A stretch of DNA of 64,000 nt from Agrypnus murinus (GCA_929113105.1 OV816028.1:82254138-82318137); one strand, 5' to 3'; counted from the stretch's first letter, positions 47,160-58,484 are shown. The notes: generated by a model from the letters alone, not told the origin. Numbers and translations are program-made.

Positions 47160-49053
47160 GTTGTTTAACATTTTATTTTCCATAATAAGATAGCATTCAA
47201 TTGTTTTTATTTCAGAAAACAAATGAGTAATGAATAACACTTTTTTTTTAAATAGCAATGTACCCTTTCATTAGGCTCATTTGATAGAGATTTTTTTTAT
47301 CTTTTCGATGATCTAAAATCTTAGTACCCTTATATCAGAAAATTTTTGAAAAAAATGTAAAAAATGTTTATTAAGTTAATTTCACCAATAACATGAATCT
47401 AGATATCCGAGATCGTAAAGTATCTCGAATTATTACCCTAAAATAAACAGAAGTGCATGTACATAATGTACAAAACAAAACTAATGAACAAAAAACAAAA
47501 TAAAACAAATGAACAGAAAATTATGTACGTCTCTTATAAAGCTTGAAGACAAAACGAAATTAGCAATAAAATGGTTTTCATGGCAATAAGTGTTCAAAAT
47601 GTCTACCATTAACTGCAAGGCAGTGGCCCAACCTATCACGAAAAGCTTGAAAAGAATTTCTGAGCGATCTGGGAGAAATTGCTGCAGCTTCATTTTGTAT
47701 TCGTTGATCTAATTCGGCCAGATTCTGGGGTCGGTTTGTATACACTTTTGATTTTAAATATCCCCAGAAGAAGAAATCGCAGGGTGTAAGATCCGGAGAT
47801 CGGGGAGGCCACTCCATAGACCCTCTTCTGCCCTATCCAACGGGGCGGAAATACCACATTTAAATATCTGCGTACATCTAAATGATAGTGGGGCGGTGCT
47901 CCATCTTGTTGAAACCAAAGATCATCAAGATTTGCTTGGCAAGCTGGAATAATTTGCTGTTGCAATAATTGCAAATAATGGTCACCAGTTAGAGTACCGC
48001 GAATAAAGAAAGGTCCAATTATGTGATCTGCACAAATTCACACCCATACGTTTAATTTTTGTGGTGTTTGGGTATGATTTTGGATCATCCAATGGGGATT
48101 TTCAACGGCCCAATATCGACAATTATGCCTATTTACATTTCCATTTAAACAAAACGTAGCCTCGTCAGAAAAAACAATATTATTAAGATTGTTGTTGATT
48201 CGCTCCATCATAAATTCACAAAATTCAACACGTCGATCGTAGTCATCTTCGGATAATTCTTGCAATAAAGTCGGTTTGTACGGATGTAATTTTTTTGAAT
48301 GTATTTTTTTTCTGTATTGAACCTTTACTTACGGCATGGTTTAAAGTTAACTGACGAGTTGAAATGTTTGGATTTTCTTCGATTTCTATTAAAACATCGA
48401 GCTTTCTATCTTCATTTGTCGCAGACCTCTGCGGACCAGTCTTCACCAGATCTTTAACATTGCCAGTTTCCCTAAACCATTTCAAGATTTTGCTAACTAC
48501 TGACTGGGTGATTGGTTCTCGATGTGCATAACGCTCATTAATAATTTCACATACTTCTAATTGTGTTCGTTTGCGATCCCCATAACCGACCATAATTAAA
48601 ATTTCTATACGTTCAGTTTCTGTTAAATGAACCATTTTTATTCTTCCATGTACCAACAACTTAATTAAATAAACAAACTTCTGTCACAATAAAAGCCTAC
48701 AATCAATTGTTAAGACAAATGAAAGAGATCTCGGATATCTAGATTCATGTTATTGGTGAAATTAACTTAATAAACATTTTTTACATTTTTTTCAAAAATT
48801 TTCTGATATAAGGGTACTAAGACTTTAGGTCATCGAAAAGAGAAAAAAAATCTCTATCAAATGAGCCTAATGAAAGGGTACATTGCTATTTAAAAAATTA
48901 AAGTGTTATTCATTACTCATTTGCTTTCTGAAATAAAAACAATTGAATGTTGTCTTATTATGGAAAATAAAATGTTAAACAACATTTATATTTTTTTATA
49001 AAGTCGATATTTACCGAGATATATACTATATTCCATACATAATGGGCACCCTG
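47160..49053 (-). mobile_element. rosa-like (DD41D) Tc1/mariner element with about 250 bp inverted arms
   Basis: Inverted arms 47160-47414 and 48727-48983 flank the transposase. The right end continues to CAGGGTGCCCATTATGTATG (reverse complement) followed by TA, but the matching left tip is missing, so the left end is truncated. It sits inside the three-ORF element and cuts ORF A. Confidence 0.85.
47578..48635 (-). pseudogene. rosa-like DD41D transposase, broken
   Basis: Starts MVHLTETERIEILIMVGYGD. The helix-turn-helix part has EPITQSVVSKILKWFRETGN. A frameshift occurs near 48290. The first Asp is in FSDEATFCLNG, the second in FQQDGAPPHYH. A one-base insertion near 47830 precedes PPRSPDLTPCDFFFWGYLKS (third Asp). 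The second-to-third Asp spacing is 41 residues once the insertion is discounted, the mark of the rosa group. Further lesions make it inactive. Confidence 0.85.
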
Positions 49054-49071
49054 TATATACCTACAGCTTGA

Positions 49072-49405
49072 TCTTGAATGTTGTTGGTGACCTTGAAGAT
49101 ACATATTTGGTGACCTTGGAGATATATTATTTGGTGACCTTGAAGATACATTATTTATTGACCTTGACTATACATTGTTGCCATATTGATGACCTTGAGT
49201 TCAAGGTCACCAACATTGTTGCCGTATTGATGACCTTGAAGATACATTGTTGCCATATTGATGACCTTGGATTCAAGGTCACCAACATTGTTGTCATTTT
49301 GATGACCTTGAGAATGCGTTGTTGCCACGTTTAGGTGACAGAGATAGGTTCAAGGTCACCATGTGTTAGAGAGATATAGCTTCAAGGTCAAGGTCAGGAG
49401 TGGGG
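49072..49405. repeat. Array of about 13 TGACCTTGA / TCAAGGTCA motifs
   Basis: In 330 bp, TGACCTTGR or its complement occurs about 13 times, in both orientations and twice as back-to-back pairs (TGACCTTGAGTTCAAGGTCA). Spacers such as GATACATTGTTGCCATATTG are also repeated. The extended half-site TCAAGGTCA equals the known FTZ-F1/SF-1/ERR nuclear-receptor site. The open frame on the plus strand here is a by-product of the repeat. Confidence 0.9.
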
Positions 49406-49570
49406 TGGTTCAGGAGTGGGGGTGGTTCGGGAGTGGGGGGTGGTGTTCCAGAACTCCCTATTTTTACCTACTTCGGGCTTAATTAGTATTTTAGAGCCCT
49501 TTATCGCCTTAGCGCCTTCGGCTTTTGCCTCAGGCGCTAACTGACTGCGGGCTCTAACACACTCAATTAA

Positions 49571-50394
49571 GCTCTTAATACATAATATGTTATTAAAATG
49601 TATCCAGTGACGGAATTAAGGGAGGCTATTAAGATAAAGCCTTTTATATGCTTTGTACAATATAAAATTTTAATTTTTGTTACTATTATGACTGTTGTGT
49701 CTCCTAGAATCAAGTATTCAATATATATGAAAATTGTATTTTCTGTTGATGAGCCGGGTGGTGGGACACGGCCCCCTTCTCCTACAGTGGCGACGCCTAT
49801 GTTAGAGTGATACGAAAAATCTTAAATCTAGGAAGTACAAAAAGGGACTAAAATTCCCGTTATATTGCAATGGACCAAAAACTAAAATTTATTTAGTTGC
49901 GCTGAGAAGCACTCCTAAACACAACTCTGTCATTAGTCTTTCGATATTTCTATTGGCTGAATTGTACCTAAGAATTCTAAAATTATTTCTAAAAGTTACT
50001 TCTAGGTCATTTTCTATGAAATTATGTTTCAAAATTATTAATTAATTTGAGTTTGAATTCGCCGCCTTTAAAGCCAGTTGTACGTGATCATGCACAAACT
50101 AGCCCAATTATATGTACTGTAGGCATATGTAAGTATACAACTTTCGTTTACAATAACTTTTAAATTTAAATATTTATTTTAAAAATCAGAGTTGCCATGG
50201 AAAAATAAATGCTTCGCAAATGTCAGTACAAAAGATCTTTGCTAAAATGGCTTTCCGCTACTCTAGGGAACAAAAAATATTCATTGTTAATAATATGGTT
50301 TATTATGAAGCTGCTACTGTGGTTATTCGAAAATTTAAGGCACAATTTCGGTGTCGTTTGGTTCCTACAAGAAAAATCTATTCCCTATATGCTA
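49571..50394. other. Intergenic, nothing recognised
   Basis: AT-rich sequence between the three-ORF element and the LINE fragment. No recognisable domain. Confidence 0.5.
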
Positions 50395-50986
50395 AGTAAT
50401 ACTTTATTTGTAAAGTATTACATAATGGTAGAACATCGGACAAATTTGAAACAAGAATGGGAGTGAGGCAAGGTTGTATAATGTCCCCACTCCTATTTAT
50501 TATAGTACTGGATGAAATCTTGACAAATGTTACAGCAAACAGTCGTGAAGGAATAATGTGGGGGCTAAATAATACGCTGGAAGATCTAGACTTCGCAGAT
50601 GACTTGTATCTGCTGGCTCATGCTCACGGGAATATGCAATCCAAGCTAAAAAACTACAAGAGGAATCACTTAAAATAGGATTACAAAAGAACAAGAAGAA
50701 GACGAAGATTATGTGTGTGAATATTAAAGACCCAAAAGAGATAAAAGTAGGGGATGAAGTAATGGAAATAGTGGAGGATTTTACTTATCTGGGCAGTGTT
50801 ATATCTGTGGATAAAGGAGTGTAGAAGGATATCAACGAAAGAATAAGAAAGGCAAGGGGAGTGTTTATAAGACTAAATAAGGTGTGGAGAGCGACAAGTT
50901 TAACATTAAAGAATAAAATAAATGTGTTTAATGCAATGGTTAAATCAACGTTACTATATGGCTCAGAGTCCTGGGCATTGACTAAA
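50395..50986 (+). pseudogene. LINE reverse transcriptase fragment, 5' part
   Basis: Reads, with one early frameshift, NGRTSDKFETR then MGVRQGCIMSPLLFIIVLDE and LDFADDLYLLAHAHG, the reverse-transcriptase motifs with the FADD catalytic box, followed by EDFTYLGSVISVDKG, a stop, and NAMVKSTLLYGSESWALTK. It is cut at 50986 by the BEL/Pao insertion and resumes at 56947. Lesions make it inactive. Confidence 0.8.
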
Positions 50987-50991
50987 GTGTT

Positions 50992-51243
50992 TGTTTTTGC
51001 GATTTGATGTGGGATGAATTTTTGAATGATTTGATGATGTATTGAAACACTACGTTATGTTTTATTACGATGTATATTTCACTTAAATTATGCACAAAAC
51101 ATTGTTTACATAGATGTTCCCTTTCTTTCGTTACTTGAGCAAATGCTCCTTAAAAATAATTTTAAACCACCCTCACTTAGTTAAGTGGGGGTGTACCTGA
51201 TACTAAAAGAGTGGGGTACTGAAGGTACCCAGGGGCGCTAACA
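50992..51243 (-). repeat. BEL/Pao 3' LTR
   Basis: About 252 bp, with TGTTAGCGCC at one end and CGCAAAAACA at the other on the minus strand. Differs from the other LTR at a handful of positions. Confidence 0.95.
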
Positions 51244-51365
51244 TGCCCCCGGCCTTGACATATTTAAAAATTGTCAATTAATTAAGTAAGACATAAAGAT
51301 AAATACTTATACAAATACAATATGAGATACAAAATAACTACACTATAAACAAAAGTTCAAATTAG

Positions 51366-52485
51366 CTAATAGTCTATAGGTAACGCACAGATCTTTGAGA
51401 AGGAACGCTGTATCATTCCATTTTCAGTTTGTATTTTAAAAACTCGCGGCACTTTATCACTGCCACAACTCTTACTGATGATGCGCCCTAGCTTCCATTT
51501 CAAAGGGGGAAGATGATCGTCCTTGATAATTACCAATGATCCTGGTGATGTGTTGGTACAACTGGTGAACCACTTAGTTCTTTGTTGAAGCTCCGAGATA
51601 TATTCTTTAGACCAGCGATCCCATAACTGGTGAGTGAGCTTTTGGGTCAACTCAAATCGTGTGAGACGATTAATTGCCGTCTCGCGGACCTCAGGATCTG
51701 GTGTCGTTGTCAAGGGGCGTCCAATGAGGAAATGGGCTGGGGTTATGGGAGTCAAATCGTGTGGGTCAGAGGATAGAGGAAACAGGGGACGAGAATTAAC
51801 AATTGCCTCTATTTGTGCCAAGACAGTGTAAAACTCTTCGTATGTTAAATGAGCATTACCCAAAATACGTCGGAGGTGATGTTTTATAGATTTTACACCA
51901 GCCTCCCATAAACCGCCAAAGTGGGGGGAGTAGGGTGGTAAAAATTTCCAAGTGATGTTCTCTTTACTTAGGGAATCAATAATGTCCTTAGAGTACTCAC
52001 TCAAATTGTTAATAAATTTCTTTAATTCGGCGTTTGCGGATACAAAATTGGTTCCGTTATCGGACATAATTTGTTGAGGTTTACCCCTACGCGATATGAA
52101 CCTCTTTAGTGATAGCAAAAATGACTCTTTAGATAAATCTCCTACTAATTCAATATGAATGGCCTTGGTTGTAAAACAAATGAATAGGCAAACATAATTT
52201 TTAATAAGTTTACAGCCGCGCCCTTTTTTATTCCGAACAAGAAACGGACCTGCGTAATCAATGAAGGCGCTGTTCAGGTAAATTACCCATTATAGGTTGC
52301 AAAACCATTGGCTTGTTGCGAAAGCAAAAAATACAGTCATGGACTGTCTTTCGCGCCAAATTACGTCCTGCTAACGGCCAAAATTGCTCCCGTATAGTGG
52401 CTAATAAAAGTTGTGGTCGAGCATGCATCAAATTCACATGTTGATATTTAAATATTAGCTTTGTCAAGTGATGATTTCCAGACAA
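51366..52485 (-). pseudogene. BEL/Pao integrase
   Basis: The N-terminal HHCC part (52485-52258; HHLTKLIFKYQH...CIFC) and the catalytic core (52118-51366) lie in different frames; a shift near 52260 separates them. Core motifs: DYAGPF just upstream, MSDNGTNFVSANAELKKF (second Asp) and FGGLWEAGVKSIKHHLR (Glu), then a C-terminal domain ending FSKICALPIDY. Confidence 0.9.
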
Positions 52486-52931
52486 AATGATGGGATGTTT
52501 TTTATCAAATGAATAGTGGGAGTTTTGTAAACGACCGCCAACTCTTAAAATACTCTCGTTATCGATGAAAGGATTTAATCCTTTTAATTTACTTGAGCGC
52601 TTTAGCGGTTTCCCTGGGTTATTTGCAGTAACTCGTCAGCAAATGAATCATGTTGCGCCATTGTCAAAATATACGTAAATGATGAATTTATTTCCGATGC
52701 AGTTAGGGGGCCTAAGTTTCGCTGTTGAGCTATTTTAATCTTACAATTTGCAATAAACCGGAAAACGTAAGCTACACATCTTTTTAACCTTAAAAGCTGT
52801 GAAAAACGTTCAAATATGATTAATTTTGCGTTAATCTGAACCGAGAAGGCTTTAACCTTTTCCCTAATGTCCGGAACTATATCATTATTGACACATTGTA
52901 AATTTGGCCAAGACGCCTGATCACTGATCAG

Positions 52932-54752
52932 TCATTTCGGGCCATACCACCACAATTTTGAGTTGATTAATTCTTCTGAATTCATACCGCGAGATACTAA
53001 ATCTGCGGGGTTGTGTTTGGTTGGGACATGACGCCATTGAGCGAAGGCTGTATTCTCTTGAATTTCTGCTACACGATTACAAACAAATGCTTTTAAGTTA
53101 TTTGGGGGTGTTTTTAACCAGCCAAGCACGATACTAGAATCGGTCCAGCAAAAGCATGCGTTAAACTTTATTTTCAATGATTTCATTGTCTTAGTTATTA
53201 AGCGACTTAAGATAACAGCTCCGCATAGTTCTAAACGTGGTAGTGTCACAGGTTTTAATGGTGCCACTTTAGATTTGGCACATAAAAGGTGCGTGTGAGC
53301 AATATTATTGGTATCCACGGATTTAATGTATATACATGCCCCATAAGCGGTTTCTGACGCATCTGAAAATCCGTGGAGTTCCACACTAATAGGATTTTGA
53401 CATTTAACTTGTTGCTGAATTTTTAAATTCCTTATGCCTTGCAAATGATTTTGAAATTTAATAAATTTGTCTTTAATCATTTGATCCCACGAAAGTTTCT
53501 CTAACCACAATCTTTGCAGCCAGACTTTAGCTACAATTATAATCGGGCTCAATAAACCTAGTGGGTCGAAGATTTTAGATATCTCCGAAAGCATATGGCG
53601 TTTTGTAACATTATTTGTGCATTCACAATTAATATTATAAAGTAATGCGTCTTTCTGCGGTGACCAAGACAACCCTAAAGTTTTCGCGGTTTCATTTTCA
53701 GCAAATTCTATTACAGCGAGTGATTCTAAAGATTGGTTAAAAATTTCAGGATCGTTGGAATAAAATTTTCGCAACGGAAACCCGTACGATTTTAAAATGA
53801 CTGTTAATTGTTCGCATGCCAGAATTGCTTCATTTTTATCATCAAAACCAGTAACAAGGTCGTTCACATAAAAGTCGTTCTTGATGATCTCCCGGAGGTA
53901 TTCGTTTTTACAATCTTCGCTGATTTTCATCAAACATTTCATTGCTAGGTAGGTTGAACAAGTCATACCATATGTCACGGTTTGCAATTCATAAATCTTT
54001 AATGATTCTTGGGAATTATTTCTCCACAAAATGCGCTGCAATACTTGCTGATCTTTCTGAACTAAAACCTGTCGGTACATTTTCTCAATGTCCGCGCTTA
54101 CAACATACGCATGAATTCTGAATCGTAATAAAATTGACGTTAAATCGTTTTGCAACACGGGTCCGATCATTTGAATGTTGTTTAAAGAGACGCCAGTCGT
54201 GGTTGGTGCAGAACCATCAAATACGACACGAAGTCTTGTGGTTATAGCGTTTTCGCGTAAAACACCATGATGCGGTAAATAATACGCGATTTGATTACTG
54301 GAAGATTTGCCTAGAACATCCTGAATGGAACCTAATTCTTTCATATGCCCTAACTGTATATATTCATTTATGAATTCGGAATAAAGTTGTTTATAGTTGT
54401 CATTGCGATTAAGTTTGCGTTCAAGATTGTAAAATCGCATTTTTGCCTGTTCTAGTGAATCACCCAAGTGGTTAACAGATGCTTTTAAGGGTAATGTAAC
54501 TGTAAAACGCCCGGTGATGTCCCGCCGTGTGTTAATTTCAAAGTGCCTTTCACAAGCGGCTTCCTCTAAAGAAAATATTTTGTTGGTGTTATTTATTTCT
54601 TCCAATTCCCAAAACTTACTTAACTGAAATAGAATATTCTGGTTATTATTGACAAAAGTGCAATTTACCGAAGTAACATTGGTTGAAACAGGTTCTGAAA
54701 AGAAAGGACCGGCTATAATCCACCCGAAAACCGTCCTTTGTAGTGTCGGCAT
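52932..54752 (-). pseudogene. BEL/Pao reverse transcriptase and RNase H
   Basis: 606 uninterrupted codons. RT motifs: RLRVVFDGSAPT, YVVSADIEKMYRQVLV (first catalytic Asp), and FYVNDLVTG where the family's YVDD box reads YVND, a change at a catalytic Asp that should kill polymerase activity. RNase H follows with HGFSDASETAYGA, LPRLELCGA, CWTDSSIVLGW and NPADLVSRG, all acidic residues kept. Confidence 0.92.
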
Positions 54753-55335
54753 GTTTTTCCCAAGGATTATCCTTTCTTTCTAAAATTTCCCAAAAGACGT
54801 CGCTTCCAAGTAAGATATCAATGGTTTGAGGAGTATTAAATAATGGATCGTCCATTTCATAACCGTTAGGAATTTTTAGATGCTGTGTATTTATTTCTAC
54901 GGCAGGCAAAATATTTGAAATAAAAGGTACAATCAGACAATTCAACGTTCTTTTAAACGAATTTGAGGTTGATTCTATTCTAACTTTGGTTGTAAAATTT
55001 AAATTAGAAATATTATTATTTATGCTTTGAACGACCATGTCACATTTTGTTTTATTGAGCTTTAGTTTATTACATAATTCTGACGTTATAAATGAAGATT
55101 GTGAACCACAGTCCAAAAGCGCGCGTGCAGTATGAATTTTATTGTCTTTATCTAGCACGTATATAATTGCCGTTGGCAGTATGACATTTCTTGAATTAAA
55201 TGTTGACACCGATAAATTGACTGTATTTTCAGGTACTTCGATACAGCCCTGATGACTAACTGTGTTAGTACTACACGATGGTAGAACTTGCACATTATTA
55301 ACGAGCATATTATTTTCTTTATCAACATGTAACAA
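54646..55335 (-). pseudogene. BEL/Pao protease region
   Basis: Aspartic protease region with the active-site motif ALLDCGSQSSFIT near residue 75. A one-base shift near 54740 displaces it from the reverse-transcriptase frame, which begins at FGWIIAGPFF. Confidence 0.85.
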
Positions 55336-56486
55336 CGTATGATGTTTCGTGGCGCATTTTTTACATGATTGTTGTCTGCAGGCTTTATATCAATGTCCCG
55401 GTTTTAAACAGTTAGTGCAGATTTTTAAAGATTTGACCTTTTCAAATTTATCGGCAGCGGACAAACTCATAAATTCAGAGCAATTATAAATTGTATGATC
55501 ATTTTTACATACCACACAAGTTGGCACTGTAGTAAGAAAATTACGGACATTTCCCTTAGGTTCGAATTTTGAATGCTTTTTATTTTGTTGCGTTGCTTCT
55601 AAGGTTTCTAATAAGTCCGCACGTGATTTTAAGAAGGTTTTAAAATTTTCAAATGTTGGGATATCGTTTTTGTGTTTGTGAGTCTCCCATTCGCGCAAGG
55701 TACATGAATCTAATTTTGTGGTTAGCATGTAAATTAATAAAATATCCCAATGATCGGTGGGTTGTTTTAGTTGTTTTAGTGATTGCAAATGCTTTGAAAC
55801 AGTATCTATCATGTGTCTTATTTTATTGGATGATTCTTTAACTATGTTTTCGATGTTAAATAAAGCCTTAACATGATTAAAAATTAATAGGTGTTTATTG
55901 TCATATCTTTCGCGTAATAATTGCCATGCCACGATGTAATTGTTGGAAGTAAATTCCAATGAGCGAATTACTTGAACAGCACCTCCTTCCAATGAGGATC
56001 GCAAATAATGAAATTTTTGTATGTTATCTAATGAATCATTTTTGTTTATCAGTGACTCAAATAAGTTAGCGAATTCAATCCAATTTTTATATGATCCGTC
56101 AAATTTTGGTATTTCAATAGGACGCAATTTTATACCCGCTAATCGAGCATTAATTCCCTGATTTACATTGGTGCTTGTGTTTTGTTGACACTTCTTTAAT
56201 ATGTTACGTGAAAGAGAAATTTGTTGATAAAATTTTGTTTCGAAGTCTTCCCGTGCTAAGTACTGATTAGCGGCTTCATTATTATCAACCACTAAACTAT
56301 ATTTTGTATATTTTCGAACTCGTTTAAAAAATTCGAAGCTCGAAGATGCCGTTCTTCTAAAAGTGTGACCTCTAACTCCGACAAAGCTTCCCCTAAATCT
56401 ATTTTCTGATGTACTTCTTGAACAAATTTCGTAAAATTTGTTAATTTACTTTTAATTGAACCGCGGTTTCTTTTTAGCTCTTCCAT
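55336..56486 (-). pseudogene. BEL/Pao gag region
   Basis: Opens MEELKRNRGSIKSKLTNFTK. A one-base shift near 56292 separates the first 64 codons from the main frame, which has the BEL gag block IEIPKFDGSYKNWIEFANLF and a CCHC knuckle (CVVCKNDHTIYNC). In the second knuckle a TGA stands where the Cys after CLKPGH should be (55388), a nonsense change, and the same frame continues into the protease. Confidence 0.88.
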
Positions 56487-56688
56487 ACTATTAATTAATA
56501 ATTTTACCTGAGTTCAAGGACAAATAGAGGCAATAATTAGGGCAGAGGTAAGAAATTATGAAATTAATGGATTGAACTAACCTTTACGGGCGATGTTGTC
56601 GATTTCTCAAAGGCTGATCGGCAGCACTGGGATGAATTTAATGATGAATTATTGATGATTTAATTGTTCTCCGTTTCGAAGGACCATT

Positions 56689-56941
56689 TGTTTTTGCGAT
56701 TTGATGTGTGATGAATTTTTGAATGATTTGATGATGTATTGAAACACTACGTTATGTTTTATTACGATGTGTATTTCACTTAAATTATGCACAAAACATT
56801 GTTTACATAGATGTTCCCTTTCTTTCGTTACTTGAGCAACTGCTCCTTAAAAATAATTTTAAACCACCCTCACTTAGTTAAGTGGGGGGTGTACTTGATA
56901 CTAAAAGAGTGGGGTACTGAAGGTACCCAGGGGCGCTAACA
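56689..56941 (-). repeat. BEL/Pao 5' LTR
   Basis: About 253 bp, same TG...CA ends as the 3' LTR. The primer-binding site follows at about 56672-56687. Confidence 0.95.
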
Positions 56942-56946
56942 GTGTT

Positions 56947-57310
56947 AATGAATAAACTATAGGTGTTCATCAACCGTTATTTGCGGAACATAGTGGGAAT
57001 ATGGTGGCCTGAATGTATTACAAACGAAGAGTTATGACAACGAACGGACCAGATGGAATTACGTAAAGAAATTAGAAAACGTAAATTTGGGTGGCTTGGA
57101 CACACGTTACGTAAAGGTGAAGATGAAATTTGCAAACAATCATTAAAATGGAATCCGCAAGGAAAACGAACTAGAGGGCAGTCAAAATATGCGTGGAGAA
57201 GAGCAATTCATGCCGCGACACAAATGTCAATGGCATAGCTGGGCAGTTTAGCAAAAGACAGGCAAAAATGGAGAGACTTTACCACGACCCTATGTTCCAC
57301 TGGGGAATAA
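56947..57310 (+). pseudogene. LINE fragment, 3' part (after the BEL/Pao insertion)
   Basis: Continuation of the element interrupted at 50986. 57053-57238 reads RKRKFGWLGHTLRKGEDEIC...QGKRTRGQSKYAWRR, the C-terminal end typical of many LINE ORF2 proteins, followed (after a stop at 57238) by WAVLAKDRQKWRDFTTTLCS in another frame. Confidence 0.78.
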
Positions 57311-57349
57311 TGGGAAAATCATCATCATCATATTCTAAGTGAAAAATAG

Positions 57350-58230
57350 TGACTCAGTAAACGACCTCAAAGACAGGGACGACTAAAGTATTGAGCGTGT
57401 TCGACAGAGTGTTGTAAGGAGTCCTAGGAAGTCGACAACCAGGATAGAGCTGTAGATGTAGGCATGTGAGTACGTTCAGTTCGACGAATACTAAAAAGTG
57501 ATTTAGGTTGCTATCCTTACAAATTTTAAACATTGCAGTCTTTAAATCTGGATGGTAAAAGAAATTATTTGGACTTTTGTAATACGATCTTGCAAATGAT
57601 CGATAACAGAAACATTAACGTAAAGGATGTTTTATTTAGTAATGACTGCCACACATATCTTAATGGATTTATAAATAAACAAAGCTGTCGATATTGGGTA
57701 GCAGAAAAATCGATAGACCGTTTTGAAAAACCTTTATAGTCACCGAAAGTAACACTTTGGGCTGGAATGTGCGGTTCGAGAATTGTTGGTACATATATTT
57801 TTAAAGAAAGTGTGAATTCTGCAAGATTTCTGCATATGCTAGAGATATTTGTATGGCCAGAACTTCAAAGATGTAATTTAGAACATGTGTGGTATCAGCA
57901 AAACGGATCAACATCACATACTGCTAACATTTGTATTGAATGGTTGAAACAAAGGTTCCCAAACCGTTTAATCTCAAAAAAGGCGATTTGGAATGGCCTG
58001 CAAGATCCCCAGATATTACACCGCTAGATTTTTACCTCTGGGGGTATTTAAAATACCAAGTTTTCCGTAGTCATCCCACTACTATAGAATAATTGAAAGT
58101 TAATACGAGACATGTCTGTCAAGCAATTTCACAGTAAATCTTGGAAAATTCTTTTGAAAATGCAATATCTCGTTTTAACAAGTGTGTACAACTTCGCGCT
58201 GCACATATTGAACATCTAATTAAGTAGAAC
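57350..58230 (+). pseudogene. Tc1/mariner-type (rosa-like) transposase, decayed
   Basis: Islands FSNDCHTYLNGFINKQSCRY (57640 on; family FSDEA reads FSNDC), SPKVTLWAGMCGSRIVGTYI, WYQQNGSTSHTANICIEWLK where the second catalytic Asp is Asn, and a frameshifted PARSPDITPLDFYLWGYLKY at about 57990-58060. Stops and indels throughout. No terminal repeats found. Confidence 0.75.
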
Positions 58231-58375
58231 AAATTTTGGACTTTTTATAATTGCTTCCTTGTTTTGTTTCAATTTGCATTTATTTTTTTAATAACGTTAT
58301 TTATAATGAAAGTTGTATACTTATTTATGCCTAACACTGTACTATAGGTATACTATAATATATATTATGTAATTA

Positions 58376-58484
58376 GGAGATCAAGCGATACTTTAAATCC
58401 GACAAGATGTATTATAACGCCGAGGCGCCAGCCGAGACGTTATAGCATCTTCGAGGATTTAAAGAAGCTTGATCTCCGTATTGC
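58376..58484. repeat. Hairpin with GC-rich tip
   Basis: GGAGATCAAGC...TTTAAATCC...TATTATAACG pairs with CGTTATAGC...GGATTTAAA...GCTTGATCTCC. The loop CCGAGGCGCCAGCCGAGA is GC-rich in an AT-rich setting, as in the other tip-bearing hairpins. Confidence 0.75.

Larger units (their letters stand above)
45590..49570 (-). mobile_element. Unclassified inverted-end element with three-ORF cassette
   Basis: Inverted termini share AGTAGGTAAAAATAGGGAG, then ACACCACCCCCCA and TGACCTTGACCTTGAAGCTA (left 45838-45930, right 49360-49470). Outside each shared block is a small nested hairpin (45608-45645 and 49497-49558). Between lie three minus-strand intronless ORFs and an array of TGACCTTGA. A rosa-like transposon (47160-49053) interrupts it. 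No transposase or polymerase is recognised in the remaining part. Outer limits are approximate. Confidence 0.6.
50992..56941 (-). mobile_element. BEL/Pao LTR retrotransposon, complete with both LTRs
   Basis: 5.95 kb between near-identical LTRs, with a 5 bp target duplication GTGTT at 50987-50991 and 56942-56946. The minus-strand order is LTR, gag, protease, reverse transcriptase, RNase H, integrase, LTR, the BEL/Pao order. Next to the 5' LTR a primer-binding-site-like TGGTCCTTCGAAACGG follows. Few LTR differences point to fairly recent insertion, but the coding part is interrupted. Confidence 0.96.

Noticed and set aside
49068..49334. 88-codon repetitive frame over the TGACCTTGA array
   Set aside because: The frame is created by the repeat; the protein is just the array translated.
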